Positions 1-13,000 of a DNA stretch of 64,000 nucleotides are shown in pieces. The position numbers were made by a program, and so were the translations under genes. The DNA comes from Prunella strophiata (taxonomy: Eukaryota; Chordata; Aves; Passeriformes; Prunellidae): contig JAZBQD010000019.1 of the NCBI GenBank assembly GCA_036583965.1, forward strand, positions 21,207,085 through 21,271,084. The letters are read 5' to 3'. The notes under the pieces were generated by a model. It ran no database searches. It was given only the letters and a program-made list of their open reading frames with translations, and was not told where the DNA came from. Within the stretch, counting starts at the first letter, position 1, and every line of letters begins with the position of its first letter.

Positions 1-150
1 TCGCTATGGAGCAGGCGCCTGGTAGCGCAATAGGCGCCTTTCACTGCCATGGCAACCAGCCCTCATTGTCACGGCTACCTTGGCACTACATGTAATTGTC
101 GATGTGTGAGCCTGGCTGATAATACACAATCAATACCCCATAAGCAGCAA
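1..150. promoter_or_regulatory. Candidate conserved non-coding element with GGCGCC palindromes and RFX-like site
   Basis: The block holds far more CpG dinucleotides than the AT-rich DNA around it. Seen directly: the 8-bp palindrome AGGCGCCT occurs twice, at 13-20 and 32-39. At 43-56 the sequence ACTGCCATGGCAAC matches 12 of 14 bases of the palindromic RFX X-box consensus. An AT-rich homeodomain-like stretch (TGATAATAC, ACAATCAATA) follows at about 118-135. CpG retention in neutral avian DNA is unusual, so I infer purifying selection, as in an enhancer or a distal promoter. A 29-codon open frame starts at the ATG at 6, but it is too short to support as a gene. The window edge cuts the block, so the left boundary is unknown. 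The element call is inference from motifs only. Confidence 0.35.
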
Positions 151-3100
151 ACATCATTTTCTGTCTGAGGGAAAGAAAAAAAAAAGGGGGGGAATGCTTG
201 CAAAGGAGAAAGAAAGCAGCAAAAAGAAACAGGGAAGTGAGAAAAACAGAGTAGGAGAGAAGGGAGACCTAAGTCCAAAACACTGTTAACAATGAAACAT
301 GCACCTTTTTTTTTTTTTTTTTTCTATAAAGCAAATAGCTGGAAAAATCCCACTAGCACATATGAGCACCTGCTAAGTCCTTCTAATAATATATTAACTA
401 ATTGTTTATGTCAACATCATTAAACTATTATCCAAACACCACATCAACTAACAGAATGCTTTTTGTATGTAATCAACAGTAATTTTGGTAATGCCAAGTT
501 CTCTGGAAAGAGCCAGCACTTACAGTCCAAAGCAGGAAGCTGATTTTTGTATATGGATCATTAGGTTTTTTGACTAGCTGAGTATAACAAAACAAAACAG
601 CCCAGGGAACAAACAGATCTTGTAGGGGAGCTTAGCCTCAAATACATAGCAGAAAGTGAACTGTGATATCAGAGTAGAGACAGGTGCAGGGGAGAAATGG
701 AGAAATAAAAAGTCTGCTTAGTGTTAACACTAATACTTTGGTCACCTCATGTTCTTCTTTGGACACTGTGTCCTTTTACCTAATATTTGCATGCTGTGCA
801 GTGCAATCAGGTCCCATTATCAGTGAATGAAAATGGAAAATAAGAAAAGATACACAGAAGAGTACAAAGAGAAAAGTGGCGGGAAATAAATAAAAAGAAC
901 AGTGCAGGAAAAAAAGGAGGAAGAGTGAAGGACAAAGCTTGACTCTATTTTTTATAAGTGTGGGGTTCCTAAAAATCAACCATGCAGGCATGTTTACTTC
1001 AGTGTGAGCTAACTGGATGTTACACCTGTATATACAAGCAAGATAGAGCCTACAAGACTGGTACCACCAGAAACGTGGCTATGCAGCACCAGCCATTCTT
1101 CTTCCAGAGAACTGGCCAACAGCAATACCATAGAGATTTCAGGTTGAAGTGGGTAATATTGTTATGAGATGGCATGAACTCACTGTCTTCAGATTTAAGG
1201 CATTTTATTCCCTCAAAATTCGCTAGGGGATAAGTATCATCAAACTCTGGACTCACCTGAAAAAGTGAGGCAATAGTAAGGGGACTGAATTCCTCTAGAT
1301 ATGAAAACAGGGATCTCAACAATTCCTTAATGGGATACCAGGAGAAGCCACAGACTCACCCAGCCATGGGGAGATAAGGTGCATCTCATGCCCCTGCACA
1401 CCTCTGGGTGTTATCAGGTGGTGTTAGTGAGGCTGAAGATAGCTAAGAAAAATGCCTTCAGAATGGTACAGAAAGGAAGTGCTCCGTGTTCTCAAACAGC
1501 CTTCTAGAGCTTTCCTTATTTTCTTTGTAGATTTACATATTCCTATGAGAAACTCAGAAGATGTTTTGCAGGTATACGTGAACAACTTCTGGGTTTCATA
1601 GCACAGGGCAAGCTGATGGTACAACATAACAGAGATAAGCTTAGTATATTAATACTGAGTGCACAGTGGAATGTCTTCCCATTTTAATCCTTACGAGATA
1701 ATCATCTGTATTAAATTAGACACATCAGAGACAGAGAAGAAATTCTTCACTGGCTTGGACAAGCATGGGCAGATGTGAATCACCCTATTTTGTGCTCTAC
1801 CATTTCTTAAACATCAGTGTTCTGTCTGCTGAATCTGGGCATGTACCTTTGCTTTAGATTGGTGTATTTTCAAAAGTCTGCTTCTCTGAGATATCACATG
1901 TGGTAATATTAATTTATAAAAGCACATCATGCATTCAAGCATCTAATATAGAAGTGAAAATGTGTTTCTGAATGAGTCTATTTAGACAAAGTTCCCTGTT
2001 CCTATATGTAACCACACAATGCAGTTGATACTGAAAATTCAGTTTTCCAACATAAAAAATTATGTAATAATTACATTGCCAGCATTATTTTAGCTACAAT
2101 ATCAATCACCTCTTGCACAAAGGAGAAGTGCATCATACACATTTGCCAAGTCCAGGAAGAATCCTGCATTAGTACTGTAGCAATATGCTTTGCATTCCCT
2201 TATTACCAATCAAGGCAAGTCCCATAAAACAGATCAAGGGATCTGAAGCAGCTTTAGCTCTTCCCATTTTAATCCAAACCTGAGACAAAGATAATGAAGC
2301 ATATGGGTCTCACCACACCTTAACTAAAGACCAGCACAGTCTCATATCATATAGCCCTGAACCTTTTATAAGCCTTCAAACTCCCTGGCTCTTCTGAAAC
2401 AACATGATACCATCTTCCTAAAACTCACACTCCCTCCAGAATGATCAACTGTAACTTGCACCTTTATTTGTCAAATTCACACTGCATAAAAGATAGGATA
2501 ATTGGGCCCCAGTCGACTAACTTTTATGGAACAAACCTGATAGCAACAGACTGATTGACAGCCCCAGCTGTAGAACACAAACACAAAGTCTTTTAGATTA
2601 TAATGTTCTAAATGTTAATGCTAGGGTTGAAAAGCAAACTTAAACAATAATAAAGGACATACCTGTAACAAATGCAATGTCAGAAATTTCCCTGGGGTTT
2701 GAGTTAGGTCTGATAGCATTGTTCTGAAATAAAACTTGAAGACAATATAAAGTTCTAGTTTTAGTAACACTCCCCTAGGCTTCCCAGGGATGCCTTATCA
2801 TTTCCCAGTATCTGAAGAACTACTTTCCAGACACTCACTTAGGAAGCTTTCATTTTCTTTTCCCTTTATGGACTTGTGTTTCATCTTACTTTCTACCTCT
2901 GCTCCTGACTAGTCCCACTCAATCACACACACTCTGAAAATGAATATAAACCCCTAGCAGACAAAACCAGCAATCTGTTTAGTTTTGGCTCTTTGTCAGA
3001 TTATCTGATCTATTCTGACTTTTAAGCTCTGTTTGAGACAATATGTCAGTAGAAGCACTCAAAACCATTTTTGTTTACTGTGTTCTTTTTAGTAAAAGCA

Positions 3101-5690
3101 ACCTTTTATCCATTTTCTAAAGACAAGTTATTAATGATGTCTAGTTTGTGCTATAATTAGAAGGAAGAAAGAAATTAAACAGCCATTTTTTTTGCCTCCC
3201 AAAACAATGTTAATAATAGCCATTGAATGTATTATATAAACCTAGGATATCTAAGTAATTAAATAATGTCATCTTGTAGCTAGTAGGGCTTGTAGATGCA
3301 GAGGCCTCCCAGCTCACTGCAAGATAAATGCCTGCCACACTGGAAAACATCCTCAGCTCTGAGAAAAACATGTGTGCTGCTTCTGGTACTTCTATCAAGA
3401 CCTGCTGAAGAATTCAGAGCTCCCTCTATGCTTATTTTCAAGTATTAGAAGAAAATGTGAAAAGAAAATCTGGCTGTATGGCCACCTTCCATACATCAAA
3501 ACTAACATTGCTCATGAGCAGTGGGAACAGGAGTGATGTGCATACTCTGGACAGAGGGATGCTACAGCCTGAGAGAATGGAGAGCAAAGAGAACAGCAGT
3601 CTGACTGAAATACCTAAAGCCCTTCCTGTAAACCACTCCCACTTTCCTGAGCTTGAATGAGATCCAGTCCCTAGTCACTACATTTACAGCTGCTTATTTA
3701 TTATTTGTGCTGCTTAAGGTAAGTCATGGAGCAGCCACACGATGGAAAGTTCAGTTCCTTAGTAGCACAGGGAGAATATTTTGCCACTAATATTCACAGC
3801 TTAATAGCAAAGCTCCAGAAAACCTGATATGCCAAGAAATCTTTAAAAACTTTTTCTGTTAAACAGCCTACCCTCTTCCAATGAGATCTAACAGGCAATC
3901 TAAGCTGGCGTGAACAAAATCTGCTTGAAAAGGAACTTGGGCCAGTGGGTGAATATGTTTGGCCTCCTTGTGCCTCATGACCCTTCTCCTGTCCTTCCAG
4001 CTCTGGGTGACTCTGGCATCCAATGGAGACAGTGATTTTAAGTCAATGTTACAGTTCAAACTGCTCCTAGACAAGGCTGCAGGCGATCGCAGGGGCTGTT
4101 TGACAAAACCTGCCTGGTGGTTGGAAAGGCAATCTCGCAGAAAACAGCGTGCTTCCATAAATGTCTGTGAGCTTCTCAAGGGCACATAATGCAAAAGGGG
4201 AGAGATAGAAGAAGGGGAAGGAAACAATTCCAGGTTGTGCAATTAGGAAGAAAAAGTCACAAAGGAACACACAGGAGAAATGTCAGGATGCATTTCTATT
4301 TGGCAACAAAGTCCCTGGACCAGCCTCCACAGAGTGATGGTGGAATTTGTGTTGCTATAGTCATTTATAATTAAACTGCATGTATCACTAGTGATTGTGA
4401 CATAAAGAACAAACTTTTAGTAAATGCCAAGGGAAGGACTAGATGGCACAGGTGTTTGCCATTTCTTGTGTCTAAGGCATCTTTCACTTCATTTGTAAGT
4501 GCTTTCCAGTCTTTCTGCATAAGCCTTTTAATCCCACTACCCTGGCAAAATTCCAAGTAATTAGTTTCTGTCTACGTTAAATTTCTTTCTGTGGTTTTGA
4601 TTTGTTACAGCATTATCATATCTCCTCTTAAGTGAAGTATAATATTTTGCTGCCATGTTCCACTCCAGAAGTAGTTTTTAATACACACAGAAGGAGAATG
4701 TGGTGGCTGTTTTAAAAAGCTCAGCAAACATGAAAATGTAACACAGCAAATGGAGGAGGAGATCGCAGCCAATACAAATCTGCTGCAGAAACTAAGCAGA
4801 AAATAGCTCCTCAAATTGGAACTAGACCAGAACCCTGGATTTAACATATCTGCAATTGTGAAAACTGACAGAAGATCTCTACAAACACCAACACTCATGA
4901 AATAGGCCTATGCACTATCCCCAAAGACCAGCGGAATCAGAACCCCTTCAAGGAGCAAAGACCATGCACCAAGTCATCTCCAGGGATTCCTGCAAAAAAC
5001 TGTTCCTTTGGGATGTTTTGGAGATCTTTTCTTTAAGTCCTAACTAATGCTATTTGAAGTCTTGTGACATCAGAACGCAAGGCTGTGAGGCTACATGAAG
5101 TCAACTAATTTCCTTTGTAGACCACCATCCTGTCCTGTTTTTTTAGCACATACCTCAGTCTCATTTATTCTGTTAAAACTTGGCAATTTAAGTTCCTAGT
5201 TGGGTTGATTTCTTCCATTTCTTAAAAATGCACCCACACTAAAAATTACACAACGCTGCTTACTTTTAAACTGTAAATGTTCAAGAAAAACACTTACCAG
5301 TAAAAAAGAATTTCTTCCCTTTGTTCTTCCCAATGAAATAAGTTGCATGCATACCACATGCAAAAGTAAACCCTTGGAAACTGCATGCTAGGATCTCAGG
5401 AGACATGGAAGAATTAGAGATGACAGTATTTTCTGACAGTCATTACAATTACTGCTCATTTTTTGAAGAGGAGCATCGATATTAAAGAAATATGAAAGCA
5501 TTTTTTTAGAACTGCAAAAATAAATAAACAATTGCATTAGTTAAATCCATTCTCACATCTTGAGAGGTTATTTATTTTCTCTGAGGGCTGATAAAAGTTC
5601 CTGATGACATGCTTTCTAATTTTAAAATTGCTCTCACTTCACAGTTCTGAAAAAGCGGATGTCAGGGAGTGAGTGGGTGGGTCTGTTTTA
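151..5690. other. Unique AT-rich non-coding sequence
   Basis: I see no gene here. The left end (about 160-260) is purine-rich on the plus strand, followed by an 18-base T run at 306-323. Short open frames, such as 97 codons on the minus strand at 4605-4898 and 124 codons on the minus strand at 3868-4242, overlap one another on both strands. They show no domain, no signal of codon bias and no splice context that I can support. No tRNA-like or SINE-like block stood out. Confidence 0.6.
306..323. repeat. Poly-T run (18 T)
   Basis: This is an uninterrupted T homopolymer on the plus strand. Read on the minus strand it could be the poly-A tail of an old retrocopy, but the neighbouring sequence resembles no mRNA or retroposon I recognise. 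It is best treated as a simple repeat. Confidence 0.9.
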
Positions 5691-5691
5691 A

Positions 5692-5704
5692 GTGTGATTC
5701 ACAC
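5692..5704. other. Inverted T-box-like half sites
   Basis: The 13-mer GTGTGATTCACAC is a perfect inverted repeat with a one-base centre. Each arm (GTGTGA / TCACAC) equals a T-box core half site. The classical Brachyury palindrome has the arms in the opposite order, so this may be chance. It lies in a region with GATA-like TTATC motifs at about 5718-5722. Confidence 0.25.
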
Positions 5705-6839
5705 ATTAGATTCTCTTATCAGCTCATCCATATTCAGGAGTGCTATCCATGGGCTGGGGGGTTCAGGAGGAATCCAAAGGACCAGAAAGGAAAAGGGTCA
5801 TTTGGAAAGAACTAATTAAACTAGGGGAAATAAAATAGGAAAGTTGTTACAATATCTTTCCTTCATGTGTCAGGCATGCAAAAGATGCCATATTTATGCC
5901 TCAACAGAGTATGTCACACCTGCAGAGAGGCTTTCCCTGTCCTGAGCTCTGGTTCTTCCCACCATCTTGTGATTCTCAACATGCAGAAGTAAATCCAAGG
6001 CTGCCATGATCTGTCCCCAAAAAGGAAACATGTTTTCAGAGATGCCTGGGACTGGAACACAAGATCCAAAGCCAAGGCTGATTCACAGTGTAGTATTTGT
6101 GTAAGGCTTGTGTTTAAAGAATACTGAAATAACAACTGCCCTGCTAAAATGTCATCTCTTCTGTACATACTTTTAAATACTACTTCTCCTACTGTGGGTT
6201 TGATCAGGATAGCTCTTCCTCAAAGTAAACAATTCCCAGGACAAGAAAAGGCCATTCTTAAGATGAGATGCAACCAGGTGATGATGTCAGCTATCGAGGT
6301 GAAACTCTGCTGTCAGGCCACTAAACTTGTAACTTGGCCTGTTTCTCAGCTCATCAGGCTGGCTAGCAGAAATCTTTCCTCAAAGTCCTTTGCTAGAGGG
6401 AAGTGCTTTTCTCTTCCCCCTCCAACTGCAAGAGATTTGCTGGTATTGAAGAGGGTGCTATGGAGTAACAAGATGGCAAGCCTGTGCCATCGTGTTGGTG
6501 GAAGAACAAAATTCAGCTGTGACAGCCATGCAAGAAGATTCTGTATGATGGCTGCTGTGCTGGACACAGACATGCCCTGAAGCACAATCTGCTTCTCTCA
6601 CTGCCTCCATGATTAACATAACCCATGATGAACAGCCTCATCACAAAGCCTCTGCAAATCCTGCTCTAGCCTAAGCAGATGAAAAAGGTTCTGTTGACTG
6701 CAGTGCACATACCTTGGTCTTCAGGAGCTGGCAAGCACAGCTGAGCTGGGGGAGGTAGGAAGAAGGTTGGATGGCAGGGAGGGAATGTGTATGATACAGA
6801 CACACACAACACTGTAATTAAGGGTAATTTCAGAAGCAT
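5705..6839. other. Unique non-coding sequence
   Basis: No supported gene. A 143-codon plus-strand open frame at 6149-6580 is the longest here, but it has a mixed, unstructured composition and a competing minus-strand frame across the same bases. I do not recognise any family in it and treat it as a chance frame. Confidence 0.55.
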
Positions 6840-7030
6840 TTACCTGTGTTTCAGTGTCTGACAACTTTTCACTTGCGAACGCTGCAAACACCTCAGCTCT
6901 ATAGACTGATCTTGTTTTTATGTTGCTGGAATGGGAGGAGCAGAAAAATGAGAATGTCGTTTTTGGAATTAATTACCTCCTCTGATTTGAGCAACATGCA
7001 CTGAAATGCAGTTTAACTCTTGCTCAGAAT
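6840..7030. promoter_or_regulatory. Candidate regulatory island with homeodomain-like TAATTA
   Basis: Isolated CpGs (TTGCGAACGC at about 6875-6884, GTCG at 6957-6960) sit beside an AT-rich homeodomain core, GGAATTAATTACC at about 6966-6978, and a T-box/forkhead-like stretch CAAACACCTC. This mixture is typical of vertebrate developmental enhancers. Conservation has not been tested; the call is inference. Confidence 0.22.
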
Positions 7031-10000
7031 CTATGTGCCTACACTAAAAGAGAACTGAAATGGAGCCATGCCTTATGTTTACAAATACAGAGCTGTTGTA
7101 GAGGCTCTCCTACCTGCAGAAGATAACCAAGGGTGAATGCTGCCATATAGAAAACTCAGTGTTTTTGAAGAACTACACTGGAACCTTAACTTCACCTACT
7201 ATGACCTCTAACTAGCAAAATCATTACCATAAATATCACCTTTGTTCAATCACTGCCCTAAAAGCCACTGCTTAATTTCCATTTGCTGCAAATCTGAGAT
7301 TCCCCATCCCTTACAAAGTACTATAATGGGATTGAAAACCAAGCTGCAACTCACCTAACTTATATCCCTAATTCTACAAGTGGGTCAGTTTTGGGTACAT
7401 TATATTACTTCTTTCCATTCCTATTTGCCTGCTCCCTAAGGTAGCTGCAGCATTTTTCATCTTTGCCAAGTGTTCTGAAAGCAGGAATGCATAGACATCT
7501 GAATAACAAAAACTTTGGAGATGTCCAGAGTTAAAAAGTTGTGAGGAAAATTGCATTTTAAGTCCAACATCCAGTACTTGCCTCAATTTTTTATTTACTT
7601 ATTGTTTAAATTAGCCTAACAATTGTGCTCCAGGTTCTGACCTTCAATGTCACTCTCTGTCATGTCAAGGTATGTCACACATCAGACTATGACATATTGG
7701 ACATGATACTTTTTGTCATGAAAAAAGTGATGGGGTAGGAAAAAGGAAATATAAGGTCCAAATTATTTTATCTCATTTAAATTAAAATTACAGTTTATCT
7801 ATCATTTTTCCTTAAATACATAAAATATTTCCAGAGTTTGTAGCACAGAATGACTGAAAGCATCAAGCAGAACTGCACAAACTGTGCCCAAGTGATACAT
7901 GTTATATTCTCAAACATTTCTGTCCTGATGTTCTGCTACCCAGATAGTTCAGGCCTTGGCAATAACATTGTCACCCTCTGCAGAACTCATCCTGCCCTGT
8001 CATTACCTGTAGCAATTATTCCACAAGGTAACTCAATCAGCTCCACCAATGAATCTATGCTGAACCTCGTGTTCCAGTATTTCAAGACTTGTAAAAGCCT
8101 ACCTTGGGGCTGGAATCTGTAGTAGAGGATTCTGAGAACATGAGATTCTTTTACTCCATTTGACTGCAAATTTGACCCTTATACCTATACATGCATCTGA
8201 AAAAACTGTAACTTATCTATGTTTACTGTTTTAATACAGTCTTAATCCCTTTTCCAGTTTTCTTTCTTGCTTCCACTGTGCAAAATAAGTATTTTCTGAG
8301 TAGGCCAGTGTATGACCACTACAAGCATAAGAACATAATATCTGCTTCCTGCCAGTGTGATATGCAAATCTTGTTCACATGTTTATGCTATTTTCCTTTA
8401 TTTCTCTTTTGAACATCATTTTCCACTTTTCCAATTTTTTTCCAGAGCAGCAGGGAGCAGTATGTAGCTGAACTAAATTTCCTGCAGCTCACAAATCTGG
8501 ACAACCTCTGTGTGAACAAGCCTTGGAGTAATGATCACTGATAATCCATCCAGGTAGAACTAAGAACAATTATGACCTCCATTTCAATATTCAAAGCAGC
8601 AAAATCTTTCTGTAACAGAACTAATCTGTCACTGACAGCAGAAGGCACCACATTAAGCTGAGGAAACACTAACCAGATTCTGATGAACTGTGTGGTAGCA
8701 GCAATTAACTTTGGATTGTCAGATATGTACCCACCTCTGAGAAACAGCATGACTGTGTCCCTTGCCAGTGTCAGGCTGATTGGAAGGCTCTTCAGCATTT
8801 ACACTTAGATCAGCACCACTGAGCAGGTGGCTCCCCCTCACTCACTGTGCAGTGCTATCTATCCCTTGAGGACACCTGCCTGCTCACACTCCCAGAGCAT
8901 TGAGTCAATCCCAACTTAGCCAACAGCAAAGAAAGAGGCACGACAGTGGTGAGAGCAGCACACAGAGGAAGATGATGCTGGTTAGTGCCTGACACTGAAT
9001 TGTAAGGGAGAAGAGTTTACTATAAATAGAATACTAAATTGGGGATGGGCTCTTTCCTATTGAAATAAATAAAGAAATTACATAATTTTTGACACAACTT
9101 GAGCTGATATATGCAACAGGAGAAAAAATAGGAAGGGAAGTATCATTTGTACTTTGTATTCACTTCCGTGGATTGATTTGACTGCTGTTGGTGGACAAAA
9201 CATCATAGCAGCTGCTTTTTCTTCACTGACATTTCTTAACAATTGAAAAAAATCTTCCTGTCATTAATCCTTCCTGTCAGAGCAAACCTTGTCCTGCAGA
9301 GCAGTACTTGTATCTTAATGCAACTCAGTTGCTGCAAAGATAGGGACTGAATTCACTGTGAACGTGGACAGGACTTTTTGAGGAGTTCCTGTCACAGACT
9401 GGAAACATAATTGACCCTAAAAAACCAAAAGAAAACAAAACTATTTGATAAAAGTGTCAGATCATCAGGTCTGGGAATGACAACATCAGCCATACCTGTC
9501 CTAACCCCAACACAGATCCACAGATCTGTCCTAGACAGACAAAGCTACTCAGTGTGATAAAGATGAGAGGAGCAGGAACTCACACTGTGTTTGCAGGACC
9601 TAGCAGCCCTCTTCAGAATGTGATTCAGGATGAGTGCCTGACATTGGTGCTCCAAAACTCTCTGACATCTCACTTCTCTTCAGAACCTGTACTGTGCCTT
9701 ACAGCTCAGTTACTCAGAATTAGATCTCACGAACAACTTCCAAAATGCTTATGGATCAATCACAAGTTCAACTTTCTCTCTGAGGAAGACTGACAATAAC
9801 GGTAAATTCTGTTTAGTCATCCCTGATTGGCAATTAATCAGTCCCCATGCCAACACTTTCCCTCCCCATCATACACCTGTATGATGGTAAATACAGCCCC
9901 ATAAATGTACCAAGTGCCTCTTTTCTGGAAATAGATCCCTATCTCCAGAAGGCTGTCTGTGGTCTGCTCATCCCTCCAGCCCTACAGAGTGCCCTACTAA

Positions 10001-13000
10001 AGCAGCCCTTGGAGAACAGGTATCCTAGGTGAAAGCCCAGGGACACAGAAACAGCAAATGCAAAGGCAGCAGCTGCTGAAATGGATGGATGTCTCTGGTA
10101 CCGCGGTGAGCATCACAGCCTCTTGCTGCTCTCCATTTGGAACTGAAAAGACCATTTGTAAATCATTTTTAATTGTCATGTTAAAGTGCCCAGAGTGCAG
10201 CAATCAGAGAGCTGGTGGTGTTGGAGGCCTGACACCACCATCAGGCACGGATCAGCAGACAGGATAATAGGAGGAGAAGCTGCAGGGCTACACAAGCAGG
10301 CACAGGCAGGCAAGTGGGAATGTGAGAGAGTAGGGCCAGTACATGCCCTCTCACAGCTCTCTTCTGGGGAGCAACTCATGTGAACTCAGTGGCAACACAA
10401 CCTCTTACATCATGCATTAACTGGGTCCATTGCAAAGACACTCAACTCAAAATCCTTGGGGGATTTTTCGCAATGAAATGACTGGGTTACTTGTAATTTT
10501 TCTCTTTTTAAGCACTGGGAAGTGGCTTCTCCAGCTCCTAATAGTTCATCCCTATCTTGACTAGAAATCATCATGAGAGGGTCCTGCTGAAGTTCAGCTG
10601 GCTCTGACAAGCTATTCACCTTATTAGTATTATGCCTTTAACCATCTCTTAAGTGAAATGGTTCCTAGAAAATCTCACCAATCCAGGGATCTTCTTTCCA
10701 GAAGATAGGGTTCTCCAGAAAAAGATACTCAGAATCAGAAAGGGTCAGTCACTTTGGAAGTATCTTTTCAGTAAGTCCTATAGTAACTGGAGAATGAACT
10801 TTTTAGGTTGATCTAGAAGCATGGGTTCAGTTGTTTTTCATTAACTTGTCTGCCTCAGGGTATCTGTGAAACACCAAACACAGGTTTGGATCTTGTTTGT
10901 AAGTAATAATACATAGTAATGGATGTTCATTGACCTTCACAGTGCTTCTCACAACTACTATTTGCTATTAAAAACTCTACAGCACTTTAAACCAAAGTGC
11001 ATTCAGTTGAGTTTCAGAGGACAAAACCTCTCAAATTCCTTGTTCGCCTCTCTGATCAGTCAGCTACTGGGGATCATAGAAAAGCAAGGGCTGAAATCCA
11101 GGATCTACCCTCCCTTCACCACAAAGTAGCCAGACTACTGTGCTAAGAAGTCCTGGGTGCATTCTCTCAGAAGGTACAATCATTATGCGAAACAGCAGGC
11201 AGCAGGAGAGAGGCACAGAAAAGGGTTCTGCTTCACTGAGAATTCTTATTACTGCTTAAATACAGAAGATTGGATTTTCTTTCATTATTACTCCCCAGGA
11301 GACCAGGGGCCTTGCAGATCTAGGATGTTTTGTAATCTGACATAAGGGACACCTGTTCATCTGCAGCACATGGATTCACTCAGCAAACACATTCTGATTG
11401 TTCTGAGAGCAGCAGAAAAGCTATGCTTGCAGTTTGAGGGTGGAAGGTAGCAATGGCTAACTGCTGCCCTTCAGTCTCCAAGAAACTGCTTTGATTGCTG
11501 TTATCCTATTTATAGTTTCAAAGAGCTATCCTTGCAATTAGAAGTAAGAAGTTGAGAACAGTCATAGCCATGCCCACCTCTCCTATGGCAGCACTCCCAT
11601 GGTCATTTTTCTGCCAGCCAGAAATTAGCGCTATGAAAAATGAATTTCATTGTAAATAAATACAGAAAATAAATACCAACTTTATATAATGAAATCAGCA
11701 GAAAAATGCTCCAAAACTTGGTTCATAATGTTTAAGAACAAGTCCAATGCAATACTGATCAGGAGAGAATCAGAATTATCTTTTCTGATATTCTTGCTGA
11801 AGCTTTCTCAGCCGTAGGGAACAGAGATGATGCACAGTAACAAACACAGCCAGTTCCCCATGTCCATGCAAGATTTCAGTGGCCTGCTGAAAGGAGTTCC
11901 TCTATATGCCAGGGGAACCCTTCTAGAAGCTTTGAACACTCAGCTTTTCCTCCTCTCTGTTAGGCCTGTGATTGCTGCCATGCTCTCTTATCTAAGCAAC
12001 CACCTAAGTGGCAAGAAACTGGAGTGTTGATTTGGTTGAAAAAGTTTTGGCTGTAGTCTTCATTGCTGTAGTTTTCATCTAAGCCCCAAATTATTTTTTT
12101 TTTTAAGTATTTTTATTGTTCTGAGTTTAGTTCTTTTCGATGCCATGGTGCTAAGAATTCCCTAACCCTCTACACTGGGTGAACTGAGAAGGAATGAAAT
12201 AATTAGGTCACACTCAGCAGAATTGTTAAGAAAATCTGCCCCAGTGGTAGAACTGAAAGGACCCACAGAAAAATAAGGTAAGAATGAGCAAGCTAGGAGA
12301 AGTGTGGGTCGACCCCACGGAGTTCTGTGGAATATTCATACTGAAGTGTACAGGTGACAAAGTGTTAGTTTTTTGAATTACTTCACTTCTGACCACATTA
12401 GCAGGAATATCTAATTATTTTTATGCTCAAAATAGAACCCAAGGATAACACTACCCACTCTGACCATATACCAAAACAAGAATACTAGGGAATCTTACAC
12501 AAATATGCAGAGAACCTTTTCCCTTACTGCCAGTCCCAGATTCTAAGAATAAAGTAAACAGACAATTCTGACAGACAAGCTTTGATGAATGTATCTCAAG
12601 CAGTTTAACACATTACTGTGCACACCTGTCTACCCCACTTACTTTACTAGAGAGGGCCAACCCTCAAAAGTCAATAAACAAAATGGGGAGTTATTCCATG
12701 CCTAACTTGCTCTAGGTTACAGTCTTAACCAGTACCTTAGCACAAACCCTCTTCTCTGATAGATTCACCTGAGCTGTTAGATTGTAAAATCAGTTGTGAA
12801 AATGCAGACACTCCCCTTCATTTGGTCACTCCATTGACAAAAGTGATAACTATATTTGCATTGAAATAGATTCCACAACTGAGAAATGCAATGCTAAATA
12901 CACTTATTTCTGCCCTAGTCTACCCATGGATGTCCTAGGATCATTCAGGCTATCCCTATTTTTGACATTTTATTCAATTCAAGGTCTTACAGCAAAACTG

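Noticed and set aside
6149..6580. 143-codon plus-strand frame as a gene
   Set aside because: No domain, no homologue recognised, and an overlapping minus-strand frame; consistent with chance.
10213..10240. Transcription terminator hairpin
   Set aside because: There is no U tract, and the eukaryotic context makes this kind of terminator irrelevant.
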